Shown one piece after another: positions 1 to 6,575 of a DNA stretch of 6,577 nucleotides (its first letter is position 1; every line of letters begins with the position of its first letter). Under the pieces are notes generated by a model, which had not been told where the DNA came from, made no database searches, and saw only the letters and a list, made by a program, of their open reading frames with translations. This DNA comes from JANYCO01 sp035535995 (lineage in GTDB: Bacteria; Bacteroidota; Bacteroidia; Cytophagales; Cytophagaceae), in NCBI GenBank assembly GCA_035535995.1, contig DATLOZ010000004.1:1-6577 (forward strand). Reading direction: 5' to 3'. Both the position numbers and the translations under genes were made by a program.

Positions 1-34
1 CCCACCACTACACACAAATGACAAGGCTCGGAGA

Positions 35-2572
35 TCATCGCTCGTAGTTCGTCCTTCGCACTACAAATGTTCTCTTAACACGTTTTGATAAACCGAAATA
101 TAAAATCCAAATGACTGCCCGGATGATTACATTTATTAATGACTGTAACCATTTTTCATCTGTTGTTTCCACTTGCAATAGAAATACTACCAAGGCATTT
201 AGAGCAAGGATCGCAATGTTGTATCCAAAGAAAATAACTACAATCGCCGGAGCATTTGACCGGCGCTGAAAAAACACGATCAGCATTAAGACAGAAAGTG
301 AAATAAGCAAAATATTAGTGACCAGCACAGATAGATTGAAAATCATTGTAACCATATCCACCGATTGCCCATTATTCTCAAGCCAGGTCAACAGGTCGCG
401 GTTTGCAAAAAGATCATCGGTGATGAAGGTATTGTAAAGAAGCATCACAGGAGAAATAACAAGGCCAATTGCAAACACGATCAGCCATCCTCCAATGTTG
501 CGCTCAGGAATTACATCCATAGCAGGAATGGGGTCGTATTCATACAATTTGCGGCAGATAAAAAATGAACCCACAAATGCAGCCAGGATCACCAGCATCA
601 TCGGCCAGTTGTTGTTTCCGCTGGATACGCTGGTTCCTTTTTCATGCTGAATGGTATAGGCCAGCTGCTCCCTGATCTTCGTCATCTTGCGGTTGTATTC
701 TTTTGCATCAGAGGCTTCGATATGATCCTTGAGCGTTACAAGCCGGTGTTTGATCGTAACAGTATTGTCATAGTAACGCACTAAGCGGCGGTAGACAAAG
801 CCCGGCCCTTTTATATCTTCGGTCTCCGGGTTGATGTCCCATCGTTCAGGTGCATGCAGTTCGATAATATGTTCGTACTCTAAGGGGAATTCAAGCGATA
901 ATGGACTTGTCCTGTTCTTAGCGTCAGACGCGCGGATCTTGTCGTACAGGCCTTCCGGGTAAAAGCTGGCTTCTATATGTATAGGCTTGGAAGCATCAGG
1001 AACAGTCCAAAGGGAATCGATAAAATATTTTTCATAAGTGATAAAAATATTGGCCATCTCTTCATCCTTATAATTAGGAAGCGCGAGCGATCGAATGGAA
1101 GGAAAAGTTTTAGAATAATAATTCAAATAATTTGTTTCGACCTCTTTCAGACTGCTGTTATGAAAATAGCTCCGGTTAGCGTCGGCATCGTATCCTTCGT
1201 ATTCGGTAGTCACTTCCATACGGGCGCCTCCGCCAGTGCTGTCGAGAAAAAATTGCTCGGTAACGGTGGTGCGCGAAACGGTATGCACATCCATCCTGGT
1301 AAGCCCGTCGTTGCCTGGTTTCAGCACGAGCGCCGTTTTATAGTTGGCGATATAGATTTGGTTATAAGTGCCGCGCTGCAGGGTTTGCGTGGCGTCGTAC
1401 CAATATTGTTTGCCTCCGATCGTGGTAGTGATAATACAATGATCAAAATCAAAAGGTGCTGGCAGTACCTCGTTTACTTTTTGTCGCAGACTGGTGTTGA
1501 CTAATGCAGGATAAGCTATGATGTCCAACTGTTTCAGGATCCAACAAAGCAGTAAAGATTTTCCTTTGCAGTCGCCGTATCGAAGTTTGAATACCTGGTT
1601 GGGAGAAAATGGTTTCACGCCCCACACGCCGTCTTCCATGCCGGTATAGCGGATGGAGTCCTGTACAAAGCGAAGCGCTTCTACGAGTTTTTCTTCCTTG
1701 CTTACTGGCATAGCCTGGATCTGGTTGATCTTGGCGAGCAAGGCAGGACTAGGCTTTTCGTTGGAAAAGGAATAAAGTTTTGTAGCCCAGTCTACCACTT
1801 CTTTCCATGATTCATATTCCGATACCCAGATGGAAGGGTAAGGATCGTACCAGGAAGGACTGTCGTTGTCTGCGTGTTTGCCAGGCACGTTGGAAAGATC
1901 CCATTTGTATTTTCTTTCGGTATTCGTTTCGCTTACAAAAGGTTTTTCAGAATTATTGAAAGATCTTAAGGTGAGCTTTCTTTCTTTAGGAACTGTAATG
2001 CTCCGGTAAAGTCTTACAGATGGATCGTAATATTGAATGTAAAACGAATCAAAATATTTTCCTTCAAAAATGGGATTTACCCCTTCAAGAGAAAAAGAAT
2101 ATTCGATGATGTCTTGTGGTCTTATATCATCCAGGATTAACAAGGCAGAGAGAAGGCCGTCGTATATATGACTTGCTCTTTGTTCTTCGCGGTTGAGGAT
2201 CTTTATTTTTTTTACATCCAGTTTATTAATCTCTTCATGGTTGCGAATGATCTTAATTTCGTGAAAATATAATTTCTCAAAAGCAGGATCGAAATCTACT
2301 TTTATTTCAGAATGATTTTCCACGCCTTTCTGGCTGATCACCTTTCTTACAAAATGATGAAAAGTGGTTTTCTTCGCTACATGAACCTGGTAATCGCGGA
2401 GCGGATAATAGTAGCCATCTTCCACGCTGTCTTTATAAATATCAGGAGCATAATGATCATAGGAGATCTTGTCGACCCAGCTTGGAATGGGTTTCACGCC
2501 TGCTTTGTGTTGAGCAGAGATAAAGGATATAATTGAGAAAAAGCAAAAAAGGGAAAGACTAAACTTTTTCAA
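35..2572 (-). CDS. Exported DUF3857 / transglutaminase-like protein with C-terminal DUF2569-type membrane domain
   Basis: The 845-residue product begins with a Sec signal peptide (KK followed by a hydrophobic run, ending near ISAQ at residues 18-21). Residues about 55-250 resemble DUF3857. Residues about 285-400 form a transglutaminase-like core with a visible Cys-His-Asp triad: C335 in RYGDCKGKS, H378 in FDFDHC and D393 in YWYDAT. A beta-rich region follows to about residue 620. Membrane segments lie near 656-673, 694-713, 744-768, 776-799 and 811-828. The last four, with NIGGWLIVF and WILYFGLSKRVKRTF, look like DUF2569. I infer a periplasmic protease-like or transglutaminase-like domain anchored in the inner membrane; the substrate is unknown. 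The start codon is TTG (2572-2570). No in-frame ATG lies nearby upstream, and a later start would remove the signal peptide's positive end. The stop is TGA. It lies about 200 nt downstream of the cystathionine beta-synthase gene on the same strand, with a palindromic repeat between, and I see no convincing promoter of its own. Confidence 0.9.
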   Translation of the reverse strand: MKKFSLSLFCFFSIISFISAQHKAGVKPIPSWVDKISYDHYAPDIYKDSVEDGYYYPLRDYQVHVAKKTTFHHFVRKVISQKGVENHSEIKVDFDPAFEKLYFHEIKIIRNHEEINKLDVKKIKILNREEQRASHIYDGLLSALLILDDIRPQDIIEYSFSLEGVNPIFEGKYFDSFYIQYYDPSVRLYRSITVPKERKLTLRSFNNSEKPFVSETNTERKYKWDLSNVPGKHADNDSPSWYDPYPSIWVSEYESWKEVVDWATKLYSFSNEKPSPALLAKINQIQAMPVSKEEKLVEALRFVQDSIRYTGMEDGVWGVKPFSPNQVFKLRYGDCKGKSLLLCWILKQLDIIAYPALVNTSLRQKVNEVLPAPFDFDHCIITTTIGGKQYWYDATQTLQRGTYNQIYIANYKTALVLKPGNDGLTRMDVHTVSRTTVTEQFFLDSTGGGARMEVTTEYEGYDADANRSYFHNSSLKEVETNYLNYYSKTFPSIRSLALPNYKDEEMANIFITYEKYFIDSLWTVPDASKPIHIEASFYPEGLYDKIRASDAKNRTSPLSLEFPLEYEHIIELHAPERWDINPETEDIKGPGFVYRRLVRYYDNTVTIKHRLVTLKDHIEASDAKEYNRKMTKIREQLAYTIQHEKGTSVSSGNNNWPMMLVILAAFVGSFFICRKLYEYDPIPAMDVIPERNIGGWLIVFAIGLVISPVMLLYNTFITDDLFANRDLLTWLENNGQSVDMVTMIFNLSVLVTNILLISLSVLMLIVFFQRRSNAPAIVVIFFGYNIAILALNALVVFLLQVETTDEKWLQSLINVIIRAVIWILYFGLSKRVKRTFVVRRTNYER

Positions 2573-2612
2573 TGAATCAGAATTTAATAGTAATGGTTGA
2601 TATTAGTTAAAC

Positions 2613-2764
2613 CGTCATTGCGAGGAATGATATCGTAGATGGAATGACGAAGCAATCCTTTAGCTACAAAGCCCGAGCCTGTTTATAGTTGCTTCGGGGA
2701 CTCAAATCAACAAGACTGCGTAGCTGACAGATTGCTTCGTTGTGGCGCACTTCTCGCAATGACG
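2613..2764. repeat. Long palindromic intergenic repeat, copy A
   Basis: A 152-bp imperfect palindrome. The outer arms CGTCATTGCGAG (2613-2624) and CTCGCAATGACG (2753-2764) are perfectly complementary over 12 bp. The inner arms ACGAAGCAATC (2647-2657) and GATTGCTTCGT (2730-2740) pair over 11 bp and continue imperfectly through TAGCTAC/GTAGCTG. Small potential hairpins lie between the arms (ATC-GTA-GAT at 2632-2640, GTG-GCG-CAC at 2742-2750), but they are short enough to be chance. The element starts 8 nt behind the cystathionine beta-synthase stop and ends about 40 nt before the start of the transglutaminase-like gene. Transcripts of either strand could fold it. It encodes nothing credible, and it is the most diverged of the three copies. 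Confidence 0.85.
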
Positions 2765-2772
2765 AAGTTGCT

Positions 2773-4137
2773 TTACCTGCTCATCGCCTGTAGCAAATCC
2801 GCACGTGTAATGATATGCGTACGCTCTTGCTCGTCATGCACGAGCAGTGCCGAATTCTCTTTGGTGATCTGCGAAGAAAGTACGTCGATCGTATTATCGA
2901 GTCCGACGAAGATGAACGGCGCATCCATGACCTCGCTTACTTTTTTATCTTTTACAGAAGTGTCTTCGATCAGGAGCTTTAGCACGTTGCTATCGGTAAG
3001 ACTGCCGGCTACCTGGTTTCCTTTCATTACAGGTACTTGAGAAATCCCTTCTTTCGTCATCTTGCCGATCGCATCGCCTACTTTTTCGTCCACAGAAACG
3101 GCGATCACTTTTCGATTTTGATTTGCGATAATATCGCGGGCAGTAGCGAAGTTCTTACTTTCAAGGTATCCGCGTTGTTTCATCCAGTCGTCGTTGTATA
3201 CCTTGCCGAGGTAGCGCGTTCCGTGATCGGGAAGAATGATCACCATTACGTCTCCTTCTTTTAGATGTTCTTTGGCATATTCCAATCCTCCGTGTACGGC
3301 GGCGCCACATGACCAACCTACGAAAAGTCCTTCTTCACGTGCAAGCCTGCGTGTCATCACAGCGGCATCTTTATCGGTTACTTTGATAAAAAGATCGATC
3401 AGATTGAAGTCTACATTTTTCGGAAGAATATCTTCGCCGATTCCTTCGGTACCATATGGGTAGATTTCGTTTTCGTCAAAAATTCCTGTTTCCTTATATT
3501 TTTTAAATACCGATCCGTAAGTATCCACACCAACGGCTTTAACGGAAGGATTTTTTTCTTTAAGATATTTTGCCACGCCACACATCGTGCCGCCTGTACC
3601 CACACCGGCTACATAGTGTGTGACTTTTCCTTCGGTATCTTTCCAGATCTCAGGGCCGGTGGTTTCGTAATGCGCTACGGTGTTGGAAATATTGTCGTAT
3701 TGGTTTGGGTAAAAAGAATTCGGAATTTCTTTATTCAACCGGGCAGCCGTGGAGTAGTATGACTGTGGATCGGAAGGAGCTACGTTGGTGGGGCATACCA
3801 CCACTTCCGCACCAAGCGCGCGGAGTACGTCTATTTTTTCTTTTGATTGTTTGTCGCTAACAGTAAAGATACATTTATAACCCTTTGCTATTGCGGTAAG
3901 CGCGAGTCCCATACCTGTATTGCCCGAAGTGCCTTCTATGATGGTGCCACCGGGTTTGAGCAGTCCGGCCTTTTCTGCATCTTCTACCATTTTCACTGCC
4001 ATCCGGTCTTTTACAGAGTTGCCGGGATTGAAGTATTCCACTTTTACCAGGACCGTTCCTTTGATCCCTTTGTTCAACTTGTTGAGACGAAGCAACGGCG
4101 TATCGCCGATGGTTTCTATGATGGAATTGTAGATCAT
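2773..4137 (-). CDS. cbs: Cystathionine beta-synthase (PLP-dependent, two C-terminal CBS domains)
   Basis: The 454-residue protein is a fold-type II PLP enzyme of the cysteine synthase/cystathionine beta-synthase family. It should join serine (or an activated serine) with homocysteine to form cystathionine in the cytosolic transsulfuration route. Visible motifs are the PLP lysine K43 in NPGNSVKDR, the substrate loop TSGNTG (70-75), the phosphate-binding loop GVGTGGT (178-184), EGIGEDILP (231-239) and GWSCGAA (274-280), where S276 should contact the pyridine nitrogen. LPDHGTRYLGKVYNDDWM (302-319) is typical of cystathionine beta-synthases rather than plain CysK/CysM. Two CBS repeats fill about 332-390 and 396-454. 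The protein lacks the N-terminal heme domain of the human enzyme. The start is ATG with an AT-rich leader and no Shine-Dalgarno sequence; the stop is TAA. A palindromic repeat begins only 8 nt after the stop. O-acetylserine-dependent cysteine synthase activity is the main alternative, but the CBS pair and the 302-319 motif argue against a simple CysK. Confidence 0.95.
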   Translation of the reverse strand: MIYNSIIETIGDTPLLRLNKLNKGIKGTVLVKVEYFNPGNSVKDRMAVKMVEDAEKAGLLKPGGTIIEGTSGNTGMGLALTAIAKGYKCIFTVSDKQSKEKIDVLRALGAEVVVCPTNVAPSDPQSYYSTAARLNKEIPNSFYPNQYDNISNTVAHYETTGPEIWKDTEGKVTHYVAGVGTGGTMCGVAKYLKEKNPSVKAVGVDTYGSVFKKYKETGIFDENEIYPYGTEGIGEDILPKNVDFNLIDLFIKVTDKDAAVMTRRLAREEGLFVGWSCGAAVHGGLEYAKEHLKEGDVMVIILPDHGTRYLGKVYNDDWMKQRGYLESKNFATARDIIANQNRKVIAVSVDEKVGDAIGKMTKEGISQVPVMKGNQVAGSLTDSNVLKLLIEDTSVKDKKVSEVMDAPFIFVGLDNTIDVLSSQITKENSALLVHDEQERTHIITRADLLQAMSR

Positions 4138-4158
4138 AATAGTATGCTATTGTTTCTT

Positions 4159-4166
4159 TAAATATA
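4159..4166 (-). promoter_or_regulatory. Possible -7 element for the cystathionine beta-synthase gene
   Basis: On the minus strand this reads TATATTTA, one base off the TAnnTTTG consensus, in an AT-rich stretch 21 nt upstream of the ATG. It implies a leader of only about 15 nt. I found no good TTG at the expected -33 distance, so this is a weak candidate. It lies between repeat copy B and the gene, outside the repeat. Confidence 0.35.
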
Positions 4167-4218
4167 GATTTAAATTATGAATTAATACGTAAATAACCAG
4201 GTGGCAGTTTGCCAAAAA

Positions 4219-4381
4219 CGTCATTGCGAGGAAATGTTGCGAAGCAATGTTGACGAAGCAATCCGTTAGCTACGCAGCCTTGTTGGTCTGAACCCGGTCA
4301 TGATTATATACGGACTCAGGCTTCGTAGTAACGGATTGCTTCGTCACTCCCGACTATCGTCGGGAATTCCTCGCAATGACG
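4219..4381. repeat. Long palindromic intergenic repeat, copy B
   Basis: A 163-bp palindrome in the divergent region between the cystathionine beta-synthase and DUF4846 genes. The outer arms CGTCATTGCGAGGAA (4219-4233) and TTCCTCGCAATGACG (4367-4381) pair perfectly over 15 bp. The inner arms TGACGAAGCAATCCGTTA (4251-4268) and their reverse complement (4329-4346) pair perfectly over 18 bp and continue with one bulge through CTACGCAGCC/GGCTTCGTAG. The slots between outer and inner arms contain their own hairpins: TTGC-GAA-GCAA (4237-4247), and TCCCGAC-TATC-GTCGGGA (4348-4365) with 7 bp. It lies 82 nt from the cystathionine beta-synthase start and 34 nt from the DUF4846 start, so it may affect their transcription. 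Confidence 0.9.
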
Positions 4382-4415
4382 GTAAGTTTTTATATCTTAT
4401 GTCAAAATCTCCTGT

Positions 4416-5312
4416 ATGAAAAATTTCTTAATCCTTTCAATACTGTCTTTCTTTTGCCTCACAAACTGCACCAGCCAGGCCGGTACAGAACGTCAGATGG
4501 GAAGCAGTTCTAAGACAGAAAAAGATACTTCTGAAAACAACCGTTACAGTTGGCTTCAATCATATGAACCGGACAACATGTTAGTCAATCGCATTCCAGT
4601 CCCCAAGGGATTCGTACGCATGAAAGTTACTAAAAGTTCTTTTGCAGACTGGCTTCGTCATATTCCGCTCAAACCGGGTAACCCGGAGGTGATGCTGTAC
4701 AATGGTTCTCCCAAATCCAATCAAACGGCACAAGCAGCGGTGTTAAATATCGACGTAGGCAACGAAGACCTGCAGCAATGTGCCGATGCGGTAATGAGGC
4801 TTAAAGCAGAATATCATTTTTCGAAAAATGAACCCGCACGCATTCACTTCCGCTTCACCAGCGGTGATCCGGCAGAGTACAGCCAATGGATAGAAGGATA
4901 CAGGCCTGTGGTGAAAGACAATAAAGTAAGCTGGGTAAAGAAAGCTTCCAAAGACCGCACCTATAAAGGGTTTCGTTCATATATGAATGCGGTGTTCAGA
5001 TATGCAGGCACCAGTTCGCTGACCAAAGAAATGAATTACAAATCACCTTCGAAGATGCAGCCCGGCGATGTTTTCATCAAAGGAGGATTTCCCGGTCATG
5101 CGGTGATCGTGATGGATATGGCGGTGGATACAGTGAGCGGAGACAAGCTCTTTATGCTCGCGCAAAGCTATATGCCGGCCCAAGATATTCATATCCTCCG
5201 CAATCCCGACGAGGAGAATACTCCCTGGTACAGGATTCCCGAAGGAGAATGGTTGCATACGCCCGAATGGACGTTTAAAGTTTCTGATTTAAAGTCTTTT
5301 ACTGTCGAATAG
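4416..5312 (+). CDS. DUF4846 family lipoprotein
   Basis: The 298-residue protein has a lipoprotein signal peptide: a short hydrophobic stretch ends in LTNC, so C18 is the likely lipidated cysteine, though N at position -1 is not the classic residue. A Ser/Thr/Lys/Glu-rich linker runs to about residue 42. The rest matches my recollection of DUF4846, with QQCADAVMRLKAEY (121-134), YSQWIEGYR (155-163), YAGTSSLTKEM (196-206), QPGDVFI then GFPGHAVIVMD (215-234) and LAQSYMPAQDIHIL (248-261). The family's function is not established. The order Cys (C122 at a helix start), then GD...GHAVIV (H228), then a polar residue after the next strand (Q250) recalls CHAP or NlpC/P60 cysteine peptidases; this is inference. 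The ATG start lies 35 nt after the end of a palindromic repeat, so any promoter must lie close to or inside that repeat. The leader has no clear Shine-Dalgarno sequence. The stop is TAG. The gene after it is in the same direction, 143 nt on, with its own promoter. Confidence 0.88.
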   Translation: MKNFLILSILSFFCLTNCTSQAGTERQMGSSSKTEKDTSENNRYSWLQSYEPDNMLVNRIPVPKGFVRMKVTKSSFADWLRHIPLKPGNPEVMLYNGSPKSNQTAQAAVLNIDVGNEDLQQCADAVMRLKAEYHFSKNEPARIHFRFTSGDPAEYSQWIEGYRPVVKDNKVSWVKKASKDRTYKGFRSYMNAVFRYAGTSSLTKEMNYKSPSKMQPGDVFIKGGFPGHAVIVMDMAVDTVSGDKLFMLAQSYMPAQDIHILRNPDEENTPWYRIPEGEWLHTPEWTFKVSDLKSFTVE

Positions 5313-5335
5313 GAAGAAAAAGGAAAACGCTGTTC

Positions 5336-5361
5336 TGTCCCATGATTTCAACCATGGGACA
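5336..5361 (+). terminator. Hairpin after the DUF4846 gene, possible weak terminator
   Basis: TGTCCCATG (5336-5344) and CATGGGACA (5353-5361) form a perfect 9-bp stem with an 8-nt loop, starting 24 nt after the DUF4846 stop. No T-run follows directly, so it is not a textbook intrinsic terminator. It may instead protect the 3' end of the message or be an operator-like palindrome. The bestrophin promoter lies downstream, which fits a transcript boundary here. Confidence 0.45.
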
Positions 5362-5399
5362 ACATAAAGAATTATTTCAGAATTGAAATTTCTCCGGGG

Positions 5400-5428
5400 T
5401 TGAGAATCAGTAAACTTTTTTATATTTG
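5400..5428 (+). promoter_or_regulatory. Bacteroidota-type promoter of the bestrophin gene
   Basis: TATATTTG at 5421-5428 is an exact match to the Bacteroidota -7 consensus TAnnTTTG. A TTG at 5400-5402 lies 18 nt upstream, within the usual range for the -33 element. The expected transcript would start near 5435 and have a short AT-rich leader of about 20 nt before the ATG at 5456. No transcript data are available here. Confidence 0.65.
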
Positions 5429-5455
5429 TACTAGCTAAAAATCAATATAAAATCA

Positions 5456-6349
5456 ATGAGAGAATCTCTTAAGTTTTTATATGCCGTGGTATTCGATGTC
5501 TTTTCCCTGGCATCTTTGCAAAAGACGGCCATCCGGACAATCATCGCGGGCCTTTACTTCTTTGCACTTGAATACGCCGAAGACCATTGGATCGAAATAG
5601 ATTTTCAAATTCCTCAATACATATTTTATCTTCTTGGATATATCCTGGTAACATTGTTTTACTATAAAATAGGAACTTCCTATTACCGTTGGTACGACGG
5701 ACGTAAGTACTGGAGCTACCTGGGTACAAGAGGCAAAAACCTTTCGCAACAACTGAGCGCAGTGATCGACAAAGAAGATAAGGCGAGCAGAAAATGGTTT
5801 GCCAAAATGATCACCAATCATGCCTATTCTTTAAAAGCAAGCCTTAGAAAATCCGATCCGCTCGAAGAGATCTACGAAGTAGAGCCTGGCTTTAAAGATT
5901 CTTTGAAAGAAATTAAAGACAAACCGAATTACATCGTTTCGCTGGTAGCTGATAAGATCAACCAGCTGTACAAAGCCGGAACGATCAAACAATATCATTT
6001 CCTCAGCCTGAATCGCTACATGAACGATCTGATCGAGATCGACGAGCAGTGTAAAGGGATCCGGAAAGTACCTTCTCCTTCTTCTTATGCTTTTCACCTG
6101 AGAGTATTTCTTTTGTTGTTTACCATCTGTCTTCCTTTCGGTTTCATCCACGAACATAATTTTGTAATGATCTTTATCATGATGATCATCTATGGAGCAT
6201 ACGAAGGTTGTATGGTAGTAACAGAAGAAATGGAAGAGCCTTTTGGCCTAGACAAATACGACATTCCACTAGATGATATTTGCTACTCACTTAAAAAACA
6301 TACACACCAGCTTTTAGGAGTGGAGTTGAAATCTTCTGCGCATCATTAG
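5456..6349 (+). CDS. Bestrophin-family ion channel (RFP-TM / UPF0187)
   Basis: The 297-residue membrane protein has the family's characteristic blocks. IGTSYYRWYDGRKYW (72-86) corresponds to the bestrophin 'AYDRWWEGRKLWG' region and is followed by KNLSQQ. CKGIRKVPSPSSYAFHLR (199-216) matches the 'C-RI-NTPIPFSYSVHLR' block. EEMEEPFGLDKYDIPLDDIC (257-276) matches the acidic 'EEIEDPFG-D-NDLPLD' block. Hydrophobic segments lie near 21-40, 54-70, 213-232 and 235-256, giving the expected four-helix arrangement. Characterised prokaryotic homologues form pentameric channels in the inner membrane, and the Klebsiella one conducts cations; the ion carried here cannot be read from sequence. The ATG start has an A/T-rich leader without a Shine-Dalgarno sequence, and a good Bacteroidota promoter lies upstream (5400-5428). 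The stop is TAG, followed 25 nt later by a hairpin with a T-tract. The gene is therefore probably monocistronic. Confidence 0.92.
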   Translation: MRESLKFLYAVVFDVFSLASLQKTAIRTIIAGLYFFALEYAEDHWIEIDFQIPQYIFYLLGYILVTLFYYKIGTSYYRWYDGRKYWSYLGTRGKNLSQQLSAVIDKEDKASRKWFAKMITNHAYSLKASLRKSDPLEEIYEVEPGFKDSLKEIKDKPNYIVSLVADKINQLYKAGTIKQYHFLSLNRYMNDLIEIDEQCKGIRKVPSPSSYAFHLRVFLLLFTICLPFGFIHEHNFVMIFIMMIIYGAYEGCMVVTEEMEEPFGLDKYDIPLDDICYSLKKHTHQLLGVELKSSAHH

Positions 6350-6373
6350 TAGTAGAGCGTATTGAAAAATAAA

Positions 6374-6408
6374 AAAAAGGTACCAATGATTTTTCACGGT
6401 ACCTTTTT
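6374..6408 (+). terminator. Rho-independent terminator after the bestrophin gene
   Basis: AAAAAGGTACC (6374-6384) and GGTACCTTTTT (6398-6408) form an 11-bp stem with a 13-nt loop. The T-run on the right arm is followed by CATTTTA. It begins 25 nt after the TAG stop. The A-tract on the left makes it symmetrical, so it could also stop transcription arriving on the minus strand. The GC core is only six pairs, but the position and T-tract are typical. Confidence 0.8.
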
Positions 6409-6440
6409 CATTTTACTTACTATTTTAAGAAAAGACATAA

Positions 6441-6575
6441 CGTCATTGCGAACAATGGGAGCGATAGCGACCTTTGTGAAGCAATCCGTTAGCTACGAAG
6501 CCCATGACACTGTTGCTGCGTAGCTAACGGATTGCTTCGTCATATCGCCTGTCGGCGACATTCCTCGCAATGACG
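6441..6575. repeat. Long palindromic intergenic repeat, copy C
   Basis: A 135-bp palindrome at the end of the window, 32 nt after the bestrophin terminator. The outer arms CGTCATTGCGA (6441-6451) and TCGCAATGACG (6565-6575) pair over 11 bp. The inner arms GAAGCAATCCGTTAGCTACG (6478-6497) and their reverse complement (6519-6538) pair perfectly over 20 bp, around a 21-nt loop. The right slot holds TCGCC-TGTC-GGCGA (6545-6558). The left slot holds an imperfect hairpin, CAATGG (6453-6458) against CCTTTG (6471-6476). The right boundary is two bases from the window end, so the element could extend further. Confidence 0.88.

Noticed and set aside
977..1504. A 175-codon open frame on the plus strand inside the transglutaminase-like gene
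   Set aside because: It lies wholly antisense to a strongly supported coding region, has no recognisable domain and shows no start signals. It is best seen as a shadow frame.
2732..3040. Plus-strand open frame starting in repeat copy A and running into the cystathionine beta-synthase gene
   Set aside because: It is antisense to the conserved CBS-domain coding region, and its first codons come from the repeat. It has no family resemblance.
3847..4161. Plus-strand open frame opposite the start of the cystathionine beta-synthase gene
   Set aside because: It is antisense to the PLP-binding region, whose motifs are clear on the minus strand. No independent support.
4391..4398. TATATCTT as a -7 promoter element for the DUF4846 gene
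   Set aside because: It matches only four of six fixed consensus positions and has no TTG at the right distance upstream.
5374..5389. ATTTCA-GAAT-TGAAAT inverted repeat upstream of the bestrophin promoter
   Set aside because: It has six AT-rich pairs in an AT-rich intergenic stretch, which is easily chance. No matching second site was seen to support an operator.
5477..6157. Minus-strand open frames inside the bestrophin gene
   Set aside because: The plus strand carries all family motifs in one frame. These are shadows without a plausible product.
35..6349. A new multi-gene defence or signalling system
   Set aside because: The four genes belong to unrelated, widespread families, are divergently arranged, and have separate promoters or terminators where visible. 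Nothing links them functionally.
2613..6575. CRISPR array or tandem repeat
   Set aside because: The three repeat copies are more than a kilobase apart, each a separate palindrome of 135-163 bp, with genes between them. There is no regular spacer structure and no cas gene.
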